Positions 27,633 to 35,045 of a DNA stretch of 64,000 nucleotides are shown here, piece by piece. Source of the stretch: Candidatus Hydrogenedentota bacterium (GTDB taxonomy: Bacteria; Hydrogenedentota; Hydrogenedentia; Hydrogenedentales; CAITNO01); NCBI GenBank assembly GCA_012730045.1, contig JAAYBR010000111.1, positions 29,161-93,160 on the forward strand. Direction: 5' to 3'. The position numbers and the translations under genes are program-made. The first letter of the stretch is position 1. Each line of letters opens with the position of its first letter. Under the pieces are notes generated by a model. The model saw only the letters and a list, made by a program, of their open reading frames with translations, made no database searches and had not been told where the DNA came from.

Positions 27633-28097
27633 TTAGTCAGCGACCTGGCCGAGGATGTCCTCGGTGCCGGCGTTAGGCGCGCTACCGTCGGTCGTGAAAC
27701 GGATCACGCCGCTGGCGTCCACGAAAAAGCCGCGCTGACCGGTGACGCCGATGCTGTCCGGGGTGGCCGCAACCGTAAAGTCTTGGAAGGTGCCGTCGGT
27801 TGCGGCAACTCCCAACATTGCCATCCTGTACCCAGCCTTCACGCCGGCCCAGTCACCGTCCAAGAAGCTCGGCCCCGTAGTAGGGGTGGTTAGGTCGGTG
27901 AACAGATTCGCGTACTGGCCGTTCGCGGACGAGTAGGCCGTCTGGGCGCCGACGATGGTCTTCAGATTGCCGATGGTGGCCGACTCATTCGACTGCAGGC
28001 GGGACCGCAGCAGGTTCGGGATCGCGATGGCCGCGATAATCGCGATAATCGCCACAACGATCATCAACTCAATCAACGTGAAACCTTTGTTCTTCAT
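27633..28097 (-). CDS. Type IV pilin (major pilin-like)
   Basis: A 154-residue prepilin. MKNKG is the leader; the prepilin peptidase would cut before Phe6, leaving [20 protein letters not shown] with Glu at position 5 of the mature protein. The following [20 protein letters not shown] is the standard GspG/PilA helix. The C-terminal region has no Cys pair and is Gly/Thr-rich, ending in acidic residues. GGAGG precedes the ATG. It has its own sigma-54 promoter and terminator, which fits an abundant, separately controlled major pilin subunit. No assembly genes (pilB, pilC, pilD) are in the window. Its G+C is visibly lower than that of its neighbours. Confidence 0.92.
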   Translation of the reverse strand: MKNKGFTLIELMIVVAIIAIIAAIAIPNLLRSRLQSNESATIGNLKTIVGAQTAYSSANGQYANLFTDLTTPTTGPSFLDGDWAGVKAGYRMAMLGVAATDGTFQDFTVAATPDSIGVTGQRGFFVDASGVIRFTTDGSAPNAGTEDILGQVAD

Positions 28098-28179
28098 TCT
28101 GTCATCCTCCAGTTTGGTGACCCAACTTTTTCACGACGGCACTTACCGCCGTTTCTTACCAACTTACGCCAAAGAGTCA

Positions 28180-28195
28180 TGCAAGGCCCGTGCCA
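28180..28195 (-). promoter_or_regulatory. Sigma-54 promoter of the pilin gene
   Basis: On the minus strand the sequence reads TGGCACGGGCCTTGCA, which matches the sigma-54 consensus TGGCACG-N4-TTGCA exactly at both the -24 and -12 elements. It lies about 83 bases upstream of the pilin ATG, leaving a leader with an ACGGCGGTAAGTGCCGT stem-loop. Type IV pilin genes in other bacteria are often controlled by sigma-54 with PilR. Here the activator is not in the window. Confidence 0.85.
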
Positions 28196-28317
28196 ACGCA
28201 ACAAGCGGACGGACGGACCGGTTTTTGGCCCGGAAGCGGTCAAAAAAAAGACCATAAGGGAATTTCATACCTTCAAAAAGGACCAATCCGCGTCATCAGT
28301 GACATTTTTTGTCACTT

Positions 28318-28583
28318 GAAGAGGGCGCGGCAAGCGGTGCCCCTACGATCGTGGGCCCGGGGTCCGCGCATGATCGTGGGCCTGGGGTCCGCGTATGTAG
28401 GGGCGCTGCTTGCCGCGCCCCCACGATCGTGGGCCCGGAGTCCGCGCATGTAGGGGCGCTGCTTGCCGGGCCCCCACGATCGTGGGCCCGGAGTCCGCGC
28501 ATGTAGGGGCGCTGCTTGCCGGGCCCCCACGATCGTGGGCCCGGGGTCCGCGCTGTAGGGGCGCTGCTTGCCGCGCCCTCTTC
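28318..28583. repeat. Tandem REP array, 53-bp unit
   Basis: Five GATCGTGGGC blocks start at 28347, 28372, 28425, 28478 and 28531; the last four are exactly 53 bases apart. Each full unit joins GATCGTGGGCCCGGnGTCCG to GTAGGGGCGCTGCTTGCCGC, the REP core with its GTAG head and GGGCGC/GCGCCC stem. The outer ends are inverted (28318-28345 against 28555-28583). The array directly follows the RAYT gene, with 8 bases between the RAYT stop and the array. Confidence 0.92.
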
Positions 28584-28590
28584 TCCCCGT

Positions 28591-29175
28591 TCACACCTCC
28601 CAGGGCATTTCCGGCGGTTTGCCTGGGGAATATTCCCTCAACATGTCCGGCGCGGCGTATTCGGGATTCTGCCGGTCGCACTCCCAGCGCGCGGGATTCT
28701 CGAGAACGTATCGGCGCACCACGTCAAGCTCTTTTTCATTTCGAATGACATGCTCATAGTAGTTGCGCTGCCAGAAGCTGCCCGTTCGCTCGAGCATGCG
28801 GTTCAGCCGGACAGCCGACTCGGACTTGAAGGCGCGCACCACCTGCGCAAGCGTTGGTGCTTTTTTCGTGTCGCAGCCCGAGGAGGCGTCAGAGTCCCCC
28901 TCGGCGCGGGTGAGCAGAAACACCGCGTGCACATGATTTGGCATGACCACTGACACGTCCAGCACCATTCCCGGAGAACGCCGGGACAGCCCGTCCAGTG
29001 CGTCCCTCACGAGCCCGCCTGCGGCGTTCAGGCGCATGCAGCCGTCCATAATCCGCCCCAGATCGGGCGCGCCGGACGTTGTGCAAACAGTAAGGAAATA
29101 GGCCCCGGGGGTGCTGTAGTCGTACTCCCCCAGTCGTATGGACCGCCGATGGTGAATCTTTGGGTCATAGGGCAT
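28591..29175 (-). CDS. REP-associated tyrosine transposase (RAYT)
   Basis: A 194-residue member of the Y1 transposase superfamily (IS200/IS605-related) thought to handle REP palindromes as single strands. The start at 29175 (MPYDPKIHHRRSIRLGEYDY) begins with the RAYT-typical RxSIRLxxYDYSxPGxYFLT block. The metal-binding HUH motif is His81-Val-His83 in VVMPNHVHAVFLL, and the catalytic Tyr is Tyr140 (or 139) in FWQRNYYEHVIR. The C-terminal YVLENPARWECDR is also family-typical. An intact frame and intact motifs suggest it could be active. REP repeats carrying a GTAG head flank it on both sides. G+C is lower than that of nearby housekeeping genes. Confidence 0.92.
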   Translation of the reverse strand: MPYDPKIHHRRSIRLGEYDYSTPGAYFLTVCTTSGAPDLGRIMDGCMRLNAAGGLVRDALDGLSRRSPGMVLDVSVVMPNHVHAVFLLTRAEGDSDASSGCDTKKAPTLAQVVRAFKSESAVRLNRMLERTGSFWQRNYYEHVIRNEKELDVVRRYVLENPARWECDRQNPEYAAPDMLREYSPGKPPEMPWEV

Positions 29176-29239
29176 TGCGGGACACCTGGCATGTTGACAC
29201 CCGGTGATTATACAGGGGCGGAGGGCGTCACGCGAGAAG

Positions 29240-29476
29240 GAAGAGGGCGCAGCAAGCGGCGCCCCTACGGCCGGGACTGGTCGGCTCTCCCGCACGCGCG
29301 AAGAGGGCGCGGCAAGCGGCGCCCCTACGATCGTGGGCCCGGGGTCCGCGCATGTAGGGGCGCCGCTTGCCGCGCCCTCTTAACGCAAGCACCACTCCCC
29401 GCAAGGGCGGATTGGGCGGTGTCATCGTGGGACTCATGGCATGCGCCCGTAGGGGCGCCGCTTGCCGCGCCCTCTT
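29240..29476. repeat. REP palindromes upstream of the RAYT gene
   Basis: Four REP cores are present: 29240-29267 and 29300-29328 in one orientation (AAGAGGGCGCGGCAAGCGGC type), 29354-29381 and 29449-29476 in the other (GTAGGGGCGCCGCTTGCCGC type). They form two nested inverted pairs, and one spacer again contains GATCGTGGGCCCGGGGTCCG. Together with the array at 28.3-28.6 kb they bracket the RAYT gene. No gene lies in 29176-29504. Confidence 0.9.
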
Positions 29477-29504
29477 CGTTCGGGTCTGCCATCCTCCCCG
29501 CGGA

Positions 29505-31709
29505 CTACCGAAGCACCGACACCATCCGCTCCCGCCAGGCCTGCATTTCGGCGGATGCGCCGGGCCCCTCTTCGTTGAGCAGCTCGCGCGCCTCTTCCGC
29601 GCGGCCCAGCCTCAGAAGGAGCTGGACGCGCATGGCGCGGATTTCGGGGGCGTTGGCGGCGGCGAGTTGGTCGTATTCGCGGGTAAGGTCTTCAAGCCGT
29701 TTGGTGAACGGGGGATTGGGCGACAGGACGTGGCGCGGGGGCGCGCCGGGGGCGCATTGGACGGCGCGCGCCCAGGCCGCTACGGCGGCGGCCTGCCGCC
29801 CGTCGGCCCACTCGGCCTCGCCGAGGGCGAACCAGATTTCGGGCCATGGCGCGGCGGCACCCTCGGCCAGGGCGCGGAGCCGGGACGCGGCCTCCGCCGT
29901 CTTCCCCTCCGCGAGGAACATGCGGGCGACGCCGAAGCGGGCGGCCGCCTCGGGCGTGACGGCCATCCCGCCGCCGCCGACCATGCGCTCCAGAAGAAAG
30001 TCCAGGTCTGCGGCCAGCGCCGCCTCGGCGTAATAGGACGACCGCGACAGCCCGTCCCCCGCCTCCGCGACCTGCTGTGCGGCGGCATAGGCGTCGTGCG
30101 CGCCGGTCCAGTCGCCGCGGGCCTCCGCCGCCAGCCCGGCCTCCATGCGCTCGGCGAAGGTCTCCGTGGTGCGCGTGAGCCGCTGGAAGGTGAGCTGGTT
30201 CACGCACACGAGCCCGCCCAGCGCGAGGAGCAACACCGCCACAACGGGGGTGAACCGAAGCGCGCGCGCCCTCTTGGTCCCCCCTCGAGGGGGGTGGCCG
30301 CGTCTTCGCGGACGGGGGATGTTCTTGGTGTCCGCCAGCGCCCCGGAATCCGGAACATCCCCCGGTTCGCTCCCGCGAATCCCCCCCCTGAAGGGGGGAC
30401 CAAGAGCCGCGAGCCGCTCAGGACCGACTTTCAGGGCGGGCGCGGCGAGGAGCGCGGCGAGCAGGGGGAACAGCGACAGGGCCTGGAAGGGCTGGATGGC
30501 GAGCATCCAGAAGAGCACGCCGGACGATGCAAGGGCAACTCCCCCCAGCCGAACGCGGGCGCGGTCGCCGGACCGGAGCAAACCGCCGCGGATGCCGGAC
30601 ACAAGGGCACCCCAGAACCACAGATACCCCGCCAGCCCCAGCACCCCGGTCTCGAAAAGAAGCAGCAGCGGCATGCTGTGGATGGCCGTGCCCATCCAGA
30701 CATGGCGGTCGGCGGCCGCGCCGATGACGGCGGGCGCGGCGCCCAGTCCGCAGCCTGTCAGCCAATACTCCGGCAGCAGCCCGAACGCGAGCCGGAACAC
30801 GTACATGCGCGACGAGAACGAGGGGTCGTCTGGGGAGAACATGCGCATTGCGCGCGCGGCCAGCGTCTGCGGATAGTCCGTCAGGAAGAGCAGCCCGAGT
30901 CCCACGAGGGCCGCCGCTGCCGCCGCCAGCAGCGTCCGCCGCGCGGCGGGGCCGGAGCGTCCGCGGATCGCGGCGAGCAACGCCGCCCCGGCCAGTGCGG
31001 CCACGGCGACCAGGCCGCTCCGGGAGAAGGAGATAAGCACGCCCGCGAGGGAGACAAGCACCAGAAGAGCCGCCGCCAGGCCGCCGCGCCGTCCGCAAAA
31101 CAGCAGGGCCGCCGCGGGCAACGCGGCGAGCAGGGGCAGGATGCCCTGGTTGAAGTCCGGGGTGGTGACGGCCATGCGCACAAAGGCGCCGCCGCGCAGA
31201 TCCCCGGCGATGCGCTGCCCGAAATAGGTCTGCGTGCCCGCGAGGGCCGGGGCCAGAAGGCCCGCCGCGCACGCGACGCCCGCCGCCCCCACCAGCGCCG
31301 CCGACACCGCGAGCACCCGCCACCCGAACGCCGCGTCGTCCGGCGCGCGGAGACAGGGCAGCGCGGTCAGGAACAGCGCGAGGTACAGGGCGTACTGGAC
31401 CAACAGCGCGCGGGACGCCGCCGGGTCGGCGGAGTGGAAGTACGACTGCCCGCAGGCGAGGGCGATCAGGAGGACCGGCCCCGCGAAACGGCGCGCCGCC
31501 GCGCCCAGCAGGGAAAGCGTGTCGTCGCCGTGCAGCAGCGCCAGGGGGGCCGACGCCGCGATCAACACGAGCCCCGCCGCCGACGCGACGGTCCCGCCGA
31601 AAGGCAGGCGCTGGAAAATCTCCCACGGCCACGCCGCGAGAAACAGGACCACCGCCCCCGCGCACACGGCGCGGAGGGGGGGCTCAGCCCGCAGGAGGAG
31701 CGTCCGCAT
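29505..31709 (-). CDS. O-antigen-ligase/Wzy-like membrane protein with TPR tail
   Basis: A 734-residue inner-membrane protein. The start at 31709 follows GGGGGAAC and overlaps the preceding TPR gene by 26 bases. About twelve hydrophobic segments cover residues 10-427. Wzy_C/O-antigen-ligase features include PDFNQGILPLLAALPAA, LISFSRSGLVAV, TGCGLGAAPAVIG and a HSMPLLLLFETGVLGLAGYL loop-helix. It probably polymerises or ligates surface polysaccharide on the periplasmic face. A final transmembrane helix (486-504) and a helical repeat tail (to 734) follow. Residues about 436-479 are encoded by an inserted palindromic repeat that keeps the frame. It is coupled to the upstream TPR gene. Confidence 0.85.
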   Translation of the reverse strand: MRTLLLRAEPPLRAVCAGAVVLFLAAWPWEIFQRLPFGGTVASAAGLVLIAASAPLALLHGDDTLSLLGAAARRFAGPVLLIALACGQSYFHSADPAASRALLVQYALYLALFLTALPCLRAPDDAAFGWRVLAVSAALVGAAGVACAAGLLAPALAGTQTYFGQRIAGDLRGGAFVRMAVTTPDFNQGILPLLAALPAAALLFCGRRGGLAAALLVLVSLAGVLISFSRSGLVAVAALAGAALLAAIRGRSGPAARRTLLAAAAAALVGLGLLFLTDYPQTLAARAMRMFSPDDPSFSSRMYVFRLAFGLLPEYWLTGCGLGAAPAVIGAAADRHVWMGTAIHSMPLLLLFETGVLGLAGYLWFWGALVSGIRGGLLRSGDRARVRLGGVALASSGVLFWMLAIQPFQALSLFPLLAALLAAPALKVGPERLAALGPPFRGGIRGSEPGDVPDSGALADTKNIPRPRRRGHPPRGGTKRARALRFTPVVAVLLLALGGLVCVNQLTFQRLTRTTETFAERMEAGLAAEARGDWTGAHDAYAAAQQVAEAGDGLSRSSYYAEAALAADLDFLLERMVGGGGMAVTPEAAARFGVARMFLAEGKTAEAASRLRALAEGAAAPWPEIWFALGEAEWADGRQAAAVAAWARAVQCAPGAPPRHVLSPNPPFTKRLEDLTREYDQLAAANAPEIRAMRVQLLLRLGRAEEARELLNEEGPGASAEMQAWRERMVSVLR
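30273..30404. repeat. Palindromic element inserted in frame within the ligase gene
   Basis: The 132 bases (44 codons) begin CTTGGTCCCCCCTCGAGGGG and end with the inverse GGGGGGACCAAG. They closely match the intergenic element at 24750-24885. On the coding strand they add about 44 residues (LGPPFRGGIRGSEPGDVP and onward to RGHPPRGGTK), polar and proline-rich, between two transmembrane helices. Boundaries are judged from the palindrome ends and could be off by a few bases. Confidence 0.85.
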
Positions 31710-32484
31710 GCTGTTCCCCCGCCGCGGCAATCTCGTCGCGCAGGGCGCGCGCCGGCTCCAGATAGTCCCCCCGGCCCTTCGCGACACACTCGTCGAGCAT
31801 CCGCAAGGCCTCCGCCGCGCCGCCCCGCCGCTGGAGGAGCCGCGCCGCCGCATAGGCGTTGCCGCCCGACGCGGACAGGGCATGGCCCCGGCGGTAGGCC
31901 TCCAGCGCCTCATCGGCGCGGCCCGCCGCCTCATGGGCCTGCCCCGCGACCAGGCAGGCCTCCGCGCCGTCGCCCGCGTTGTCCTGTTCCCGCGCGGCCC
32001 GCTCCCAGGCCGTGGCGGCCTTCGCCAGCTCCTCCGGCCGGAAATCCCCCTCCAGCGCCCGGCACAGCAGCCGGTAGGCGGGCAGGTAGTCGGAGTTCTC
32101 CGCGACACACACCAGCAGCGGCTCCGCCGCCTCGCCCGGGCGGTTTTCCCGCAGCAGCAGCTCGCCGAGCTGGCGCTGCGCCCATTTGCGCTGGTCCGCG
32201 CTCTCAAACTGCATGCCCAGCGCGCGCTGGTAGCCCTCAATGGCCGCCTCCGTCAGCCCGCCGTCGGACAGCGACTTCGCCCGCGCCGCCTCCACATCCC
32301 CCAGCCGCGCGCTCATGCCCTCGGCAAAGCGCTGCCCGTGGGCGCCCAGAACATACACCGCCCCGCAGAACACCACCGCCGCCGCCAGCGACAGCCCGGC
32401 AAACCACGGGTAGGCCCGCTGGTAGACATCCGGCTCCGGCGCGGACACGGGGGCGTCCGTCCCATTCTGTTCCTCAACAGCCAT
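31684..32484 (-). CDS. Membrane-anchored TPR protein
   Basis: A 266-residue protein. I chose the ATG at 32484 (MAVEEQNGTDAPVSAPEPDV) because TTGGAGTGCG precedes it; the longer frame crosses repeat DNA. One transmembrane helix (about 29-48, FAGLSLAAAVVFCGAVYVLG) anchors it, with most of the chain outside. From about 65 on, TPR-like helices repeat: DGGLTEAAIEGYQRALGMQF, LGELLLRENRPGEAAEPLLV, GQAHEAAGRADEALEAYRRG, RRGGAAEALRMLDECVAKG. It overlaps the O-antigen-ligase-like gene by 26 bases, so the two are probably made together, and it may scaffold polysaccharide or export machinery. That role is inferred. Confidence 0.8.
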   Translation of the reverse strand: MAVEEQNGTDAPVSAPEPDVYQRAYPWFAGLSLAAAVVFCGAVYVLGAHGQRFAEGMSARLGDVEAARAKSLSDGGLTEAAIEGYQRALGMQFESADQRKWAQRQLGELLLRENRPGEAAEPLLVCVAENSDYLPAYRLLCRALEGDFRPEELAKAATAWERAAREQDNAGDGAEACLVAGQAHEAAGRADEALEAYRRGHALSASGGNAYAAARLLQRRGGAAEALRMLDECVAKGRGDYLEPARALRDEIAAAGEQHADAPPAG

Positions 32485-32566
32485 CGCGCACTCCAAGGGC
32501 GGCAAAGAAGCGCCGCACACCGCAAATCCTACACGATTCCCGCCCCCGGAACAACGCCGGAAGAGG

Positions 32567-32716
32567 GTCTCACACGGAGACACGGAGCCGCGGAGAGGAA
32601 GACGGAAGAACAGAGGGGAACGGAAAAGAGAAGCCCTGCCGGCCTTTGGCTCCGGTTTCCCCAACCGTCGTTTGCGGTCTCCTTTGCGGCTCCGTGCCTC
32701 CGTGTGAGAACCCTCC
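32567..32716. repeat. Bipartite palindrome, CACACGGAG...CTCCGTGTG family, copy A
   Basis: The left arm 32567-32597 (GTCTCACACGGAGACACGGA) and the right arm 32685-32716 (CTCCGTGCCTCCGTGTGAGA then ACCCTCC) are inverted relatives about 88 bases apart. The region lies just downstream of the frameshifted GxxExxY gene. A second copy sits just upstream of that gene and a partial one at 54.77-54.85 kb. No gene is in 32485-32758. Confidence 0.85.
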
Positions 32717-32758
32717 GGAGACAGGAAGAATGAAGGAAGAAGGCATGGGGCGGGGTTG

Positions 32759-33150
32759 TCAGTCGCTATCGTTCAGATTTCCGGTGACGATGCGGGTGAT
32801 GCCGTCTTTCATGAGGGATTCCCCGAAGTTGAGCAGGTAGCCGAGCTTCAGTCCGGTGAGCCGGAGATAGGTCAGCACCTGTTTGCTGTGCGCGGGCAAC
32901 GCCCGTTCCACGGATTTGAGTTCGACAAGGACTTTGTCCTCGACGATCAGGTCCGCGCGGAATCCCTCCTCAAACTGAATCCCGCGGACGACAATGGGGA
33001 TGGGGACCTGCCGCCGCACACGCAACCCCGCTGTTCCAGGTCATGGGCCAGCACCACCTCATACACCGTCTCCAGCAGGCCCGGCCCCGTGTCCCGGTGC
33101 AGGTGGACCGCGCAATCCACCACAACCGTCCCGATCTCATTCTCCGTCAT
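32759..33150 (-). pseudogene. GxxExxY family protein, frameshifted
   Basis: The start at 33150 (MTENEIGTVVVDCAVHLHRD) has a strong AGGAGG ribosome binding site. The family motif GxxExxY is present as GPGLLETVYEVVL. After EQRG the frame shifts. The rest of the family sequence, RVRRQVPIPIVVRGIQFEEG, DLIVEDKVLVELKSVE and LTYLRLTGLKLGYLLNFG, continues in the next frame to the stop at 32759. The shift lies at a run of four C at 33026-33029, and adding one base restores one continuous protein of about 130 residues, the family size. GxxExxY proteins are of unknown function. It is either a recent pseudogene or a sequencing indel. Confidence 0.88.
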
Positions 33151-33230
33151 GGATTCTTCCTCCTTCTCGCCCCATGCCGGGAGCTTTTTTTTCTCGAATC
33201 CCGGTGCGGACGCAAATTCCACAGGAAGAT

Positions 33231-33452
33231 GTTCTCACACGGAGGCACGGAGACGCGGAGAGGAAGACGGAAGAAAGGAATTCCCAAGTCGTCCTCCTTC
33301 CCATATTGTCCTGCATTCTGTTTCCGCGCCCCATCATTTTCTTTTTGCCCTTTCCTCCCCTGATTCCGCCTTTCTCTCTTCTTGCTTTCTCCCTCTCTTC
33401 CGGCTTTCTGCCTTCCTCTCCGCGCCTCCGTGCCTCCGTGTGAGAACCCTCC
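33231..33452. repeat. Bipartite palindrome, CACACGGAG...CTCCGTGTG family, copy B
   Basis: The left arm 33231-33272 (GTTCTCACACGGAGGCACGG, then AGACGCGGAGAGGAAGACGG) and the right arm 33412-33452 (CCTCTCCGCGCCTCCGTGCC, then TCCGTGTGAGAACC) pair as an inverted repeat around a T/C-rich centre of about 140 bases. It lies upstream of the GxxExxY gene and closely resembles copy A downstream. No gene is in 33151-33557. Confidence 0.85.
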
Positions 33453-33557
33453 GGGGCCCGGAAAACGTTGCAACCCGGCCCGCCGCTTAAGTACCGTGTT
33501 TGGGGTGGTTTTCGGACGTCACCACACGCGCCGGACGGCGCGGGGAGTTCATCGGTC

Positions 33558-34595
33558 ATGGCCCCCTTGCGGATTGGATTCATCGGCCTCGGCGGCATCT
33601 GCCGCCAGCGGCATGTGCCGGGGCTGCTGCGGCAGCCGGACATCGCGTTCACCGCTGTCGCCAACCGGAGCCGGGCCTCGGCCGAGGCGGCGGCCCGCGA
33701 ATTCGGCATCCCCCTTGTGCTGGACTCGTGGGAGGAGGTCGTGGCGCGGGACGATGTGGACGCCGTGCTCATCGGCACGTGGCCCTACCTGCACCGGGAC
33801 ATCTCCGTCGCCGCGCTGGCGGCGGGGAAGCATGTCTTCTGCCAGGCGCGCATGGCCATGAACCTCGCCGAGGCCTTGGATATGCGGGACGCCGCGCGCC
33901 GCGTGGGCCGGGTCGCCATGCTGTGCCCGGTGCCCTTCGGCCTCAGCGTGGACCGCGCCGTGGCGCGGCTGCTGGCGGAGGACGCCCTGGGCGCGGTGCG
34001 CTCGGTGCGGGTGATGAGCCTGAACGGCGCGTGGACGGACCCCGAGGCCCCCATGAGCTGGCGGAAGGACCACCGCCTGTCGGGGCTCAACATGCAGACC
34101 CTCGGCATGCACGCCGAGGTGCTCCACCGCTGGTTCGGCCCCACGCGCTCGGTGTCGGCCCAGGCCGCCATCCACACGCCGGAGCGCCGCGACCTCACCG
34201 GCGAGTTTGTGGAGGTCCGCATCCCCGACCAGGTCTCGGTGAACGCCGTCCTGGGCGACGGCATCCTCGCGCAGTACCTCATCAGCGGCGTGGCGCCGTT
34301 CCCCCGGGAAAGCCTGGAGGTGATCGGCGAGAAGGCCGCCCTCTTCTATGACATAGACCGCGACCTCCTCAGCCTGACCGGCCCCGACGGCAAGACCGCC
34401 CCGGTCGAAATAAGGCCGGACGAGGCCTACAACGTCCGCCAGTGGCGCGTGGAGGAGGACTTCGTCCGCGCCGTGCGCGAGGGCGCGGAATACCACCCCG
34501 ATTTCGACGACGGCGTCCGTTACATGCAGGTCGTGCAGGCCGTGGCGGACAGCGCGGAGTCGGGCGAGACCGTCGAACTGGAGGAGGCGGACTGA
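33558..34595 (+). CDS. Gfo/Idh/MocA family protein lacking the EKP lysine motif
   Basis: A 345-residue cytoplasmic protein with an N-terminal Rossmann fold (LRIGFIGLGGICRQRHVPGL at residues 4-23) and the C-terminal alpha/beta domain of the Gfo/Idh/MocA family. These enzymes oxidise or reduce sugars and inositols with NAD(P). The dinucleotide motif GxGGIxxxxH is intact. However, the EKP motif with the key lysine reads QAR at residues 96-98 (KHVFCQARMAMN), so catalysis may be altered or lost. The start at 33558 has GGGGAG 12 bases upstream. It is followed 3 bases later by a small hypothetical gene and then by an FGE-like gene, likely one unit. Confidence 0.85.
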   Translation: MAPLRIGFIGLGGICRQRHVPGLLRQPDIAFTAVANRSRASAEAAAREFGIPLVLDSWEEVVARDDVDAVLIGTWPYLHRDISVAALAAGKHVFCQARMAMNLAEALDMRDAARRVGRVAMLCPVPFGLSVDRAVARLLAEDALGAVRSVRVMSLNGAWTDPEAPMSWRKDHRLSGLNMQTLGMHAEVLHRWFGPTRSVSAQAAIHTPERRDLTGEFVEVRIPDQVSVNAVLGDGILAQYLISGVAPFPRESLEVIGEKAALFYDIDRDLLSLTGPDGKTAPVEIRPDEAYNVRQWRVEEDFVRAVREGAEYHPDFDDGVRYMQVVQAVADSAESGETVELEEAD

Positions 34596-34598
34596 CCC

Positions 34599-34997
34599 AT
34601 GGACGACCGTCCCCCCATCCCCGAAAGCGCCGCCCCGGAGGATCCCCTGCGCCTCGCGGAACTGCGGAACGCCTTCCCGGAGGAACACGCCGGACCCTCC
34701 TCCGCCGATGAGGAGGCGAACTGGCGGCTCCTGGTGGAGGTGATGGCGGGGCGGGTGCTGGCCATGCTGCGGGACCGGCCCCAGAAGCTCTTCAGCGCCC
34801 TGTACATGCTCGATGTGCCGGAGCGGGCCTGCCGCGAGGCGCTGGCCGCCGGCACCCTGGAGGAGCAGGCGCGCACCCTGGCCGAGCTGATCCTGCTGCG
34901 GGAGGCGGAGAAGGAGGCCTCGCGCCGGCGCTACGCCCGGCAGGCGGACTGGGATGGAAACACGCCCCGGGAACTCCCCGGCGGATCTCCGGAATAG
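34599..34997 (+). CDS. Hypothetical helical protein in operon with Gfo/Idh/MocA
   Basis: A 132-residue protein that I do not recognise. It starts 3 bases after the preceding stop, so it is probably translated by coupling. The sequence is hydrophilic and helix-forming, without signal peptide or membrane segment. The centre is NWRLLVEVMAGRVLAMLRDR followed by PQKLFSALYMLDVPERACRE, the C-terminus a Lys/Arg/Glu-rich helix (LREAEKEASRRRYARQADW). The MLDVPERA segment may indicate a small regulatory or chaperone-like fold, but this is a guess. It lies between the Gfo/Idh/MocA-like gene and the FGE-like gene. Confidence 0.6.
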   Translation: MDDRPPIPESAAPEDPLRLAELRNAFPEEHAGPSSADEEANWRLLVEVMAGRVLAMLRDRPQKLFSALYMLDVPERACREALAAGTLEEQARTLAELILLREAEKEASRRRYARQADWDGNTPRELPGGSPE

Positions 34998-35045
34998 ATG
35001 CGGGAGGGGACGCGGAGCACCTCCGCGCCCCGACAGGAGAACGGC

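Noticed and set aside
28318..28583. Possible CRISPR array (regular 53-bp spacing)
   Set aside because: The whole 53-base unit is repeated with no variable spacers, no cas genes are near, and the unit contains the REP hairpin.
29367..32840. Plus-strand frame of 1157 codons opposite the O-antigen-ligase and TPR genes
   Set aside because: Translation is Arg/Pro/Gly-rich and crosses REP and palindromic repeats; the minus strand has transmembrane helices and TPRs in frame.
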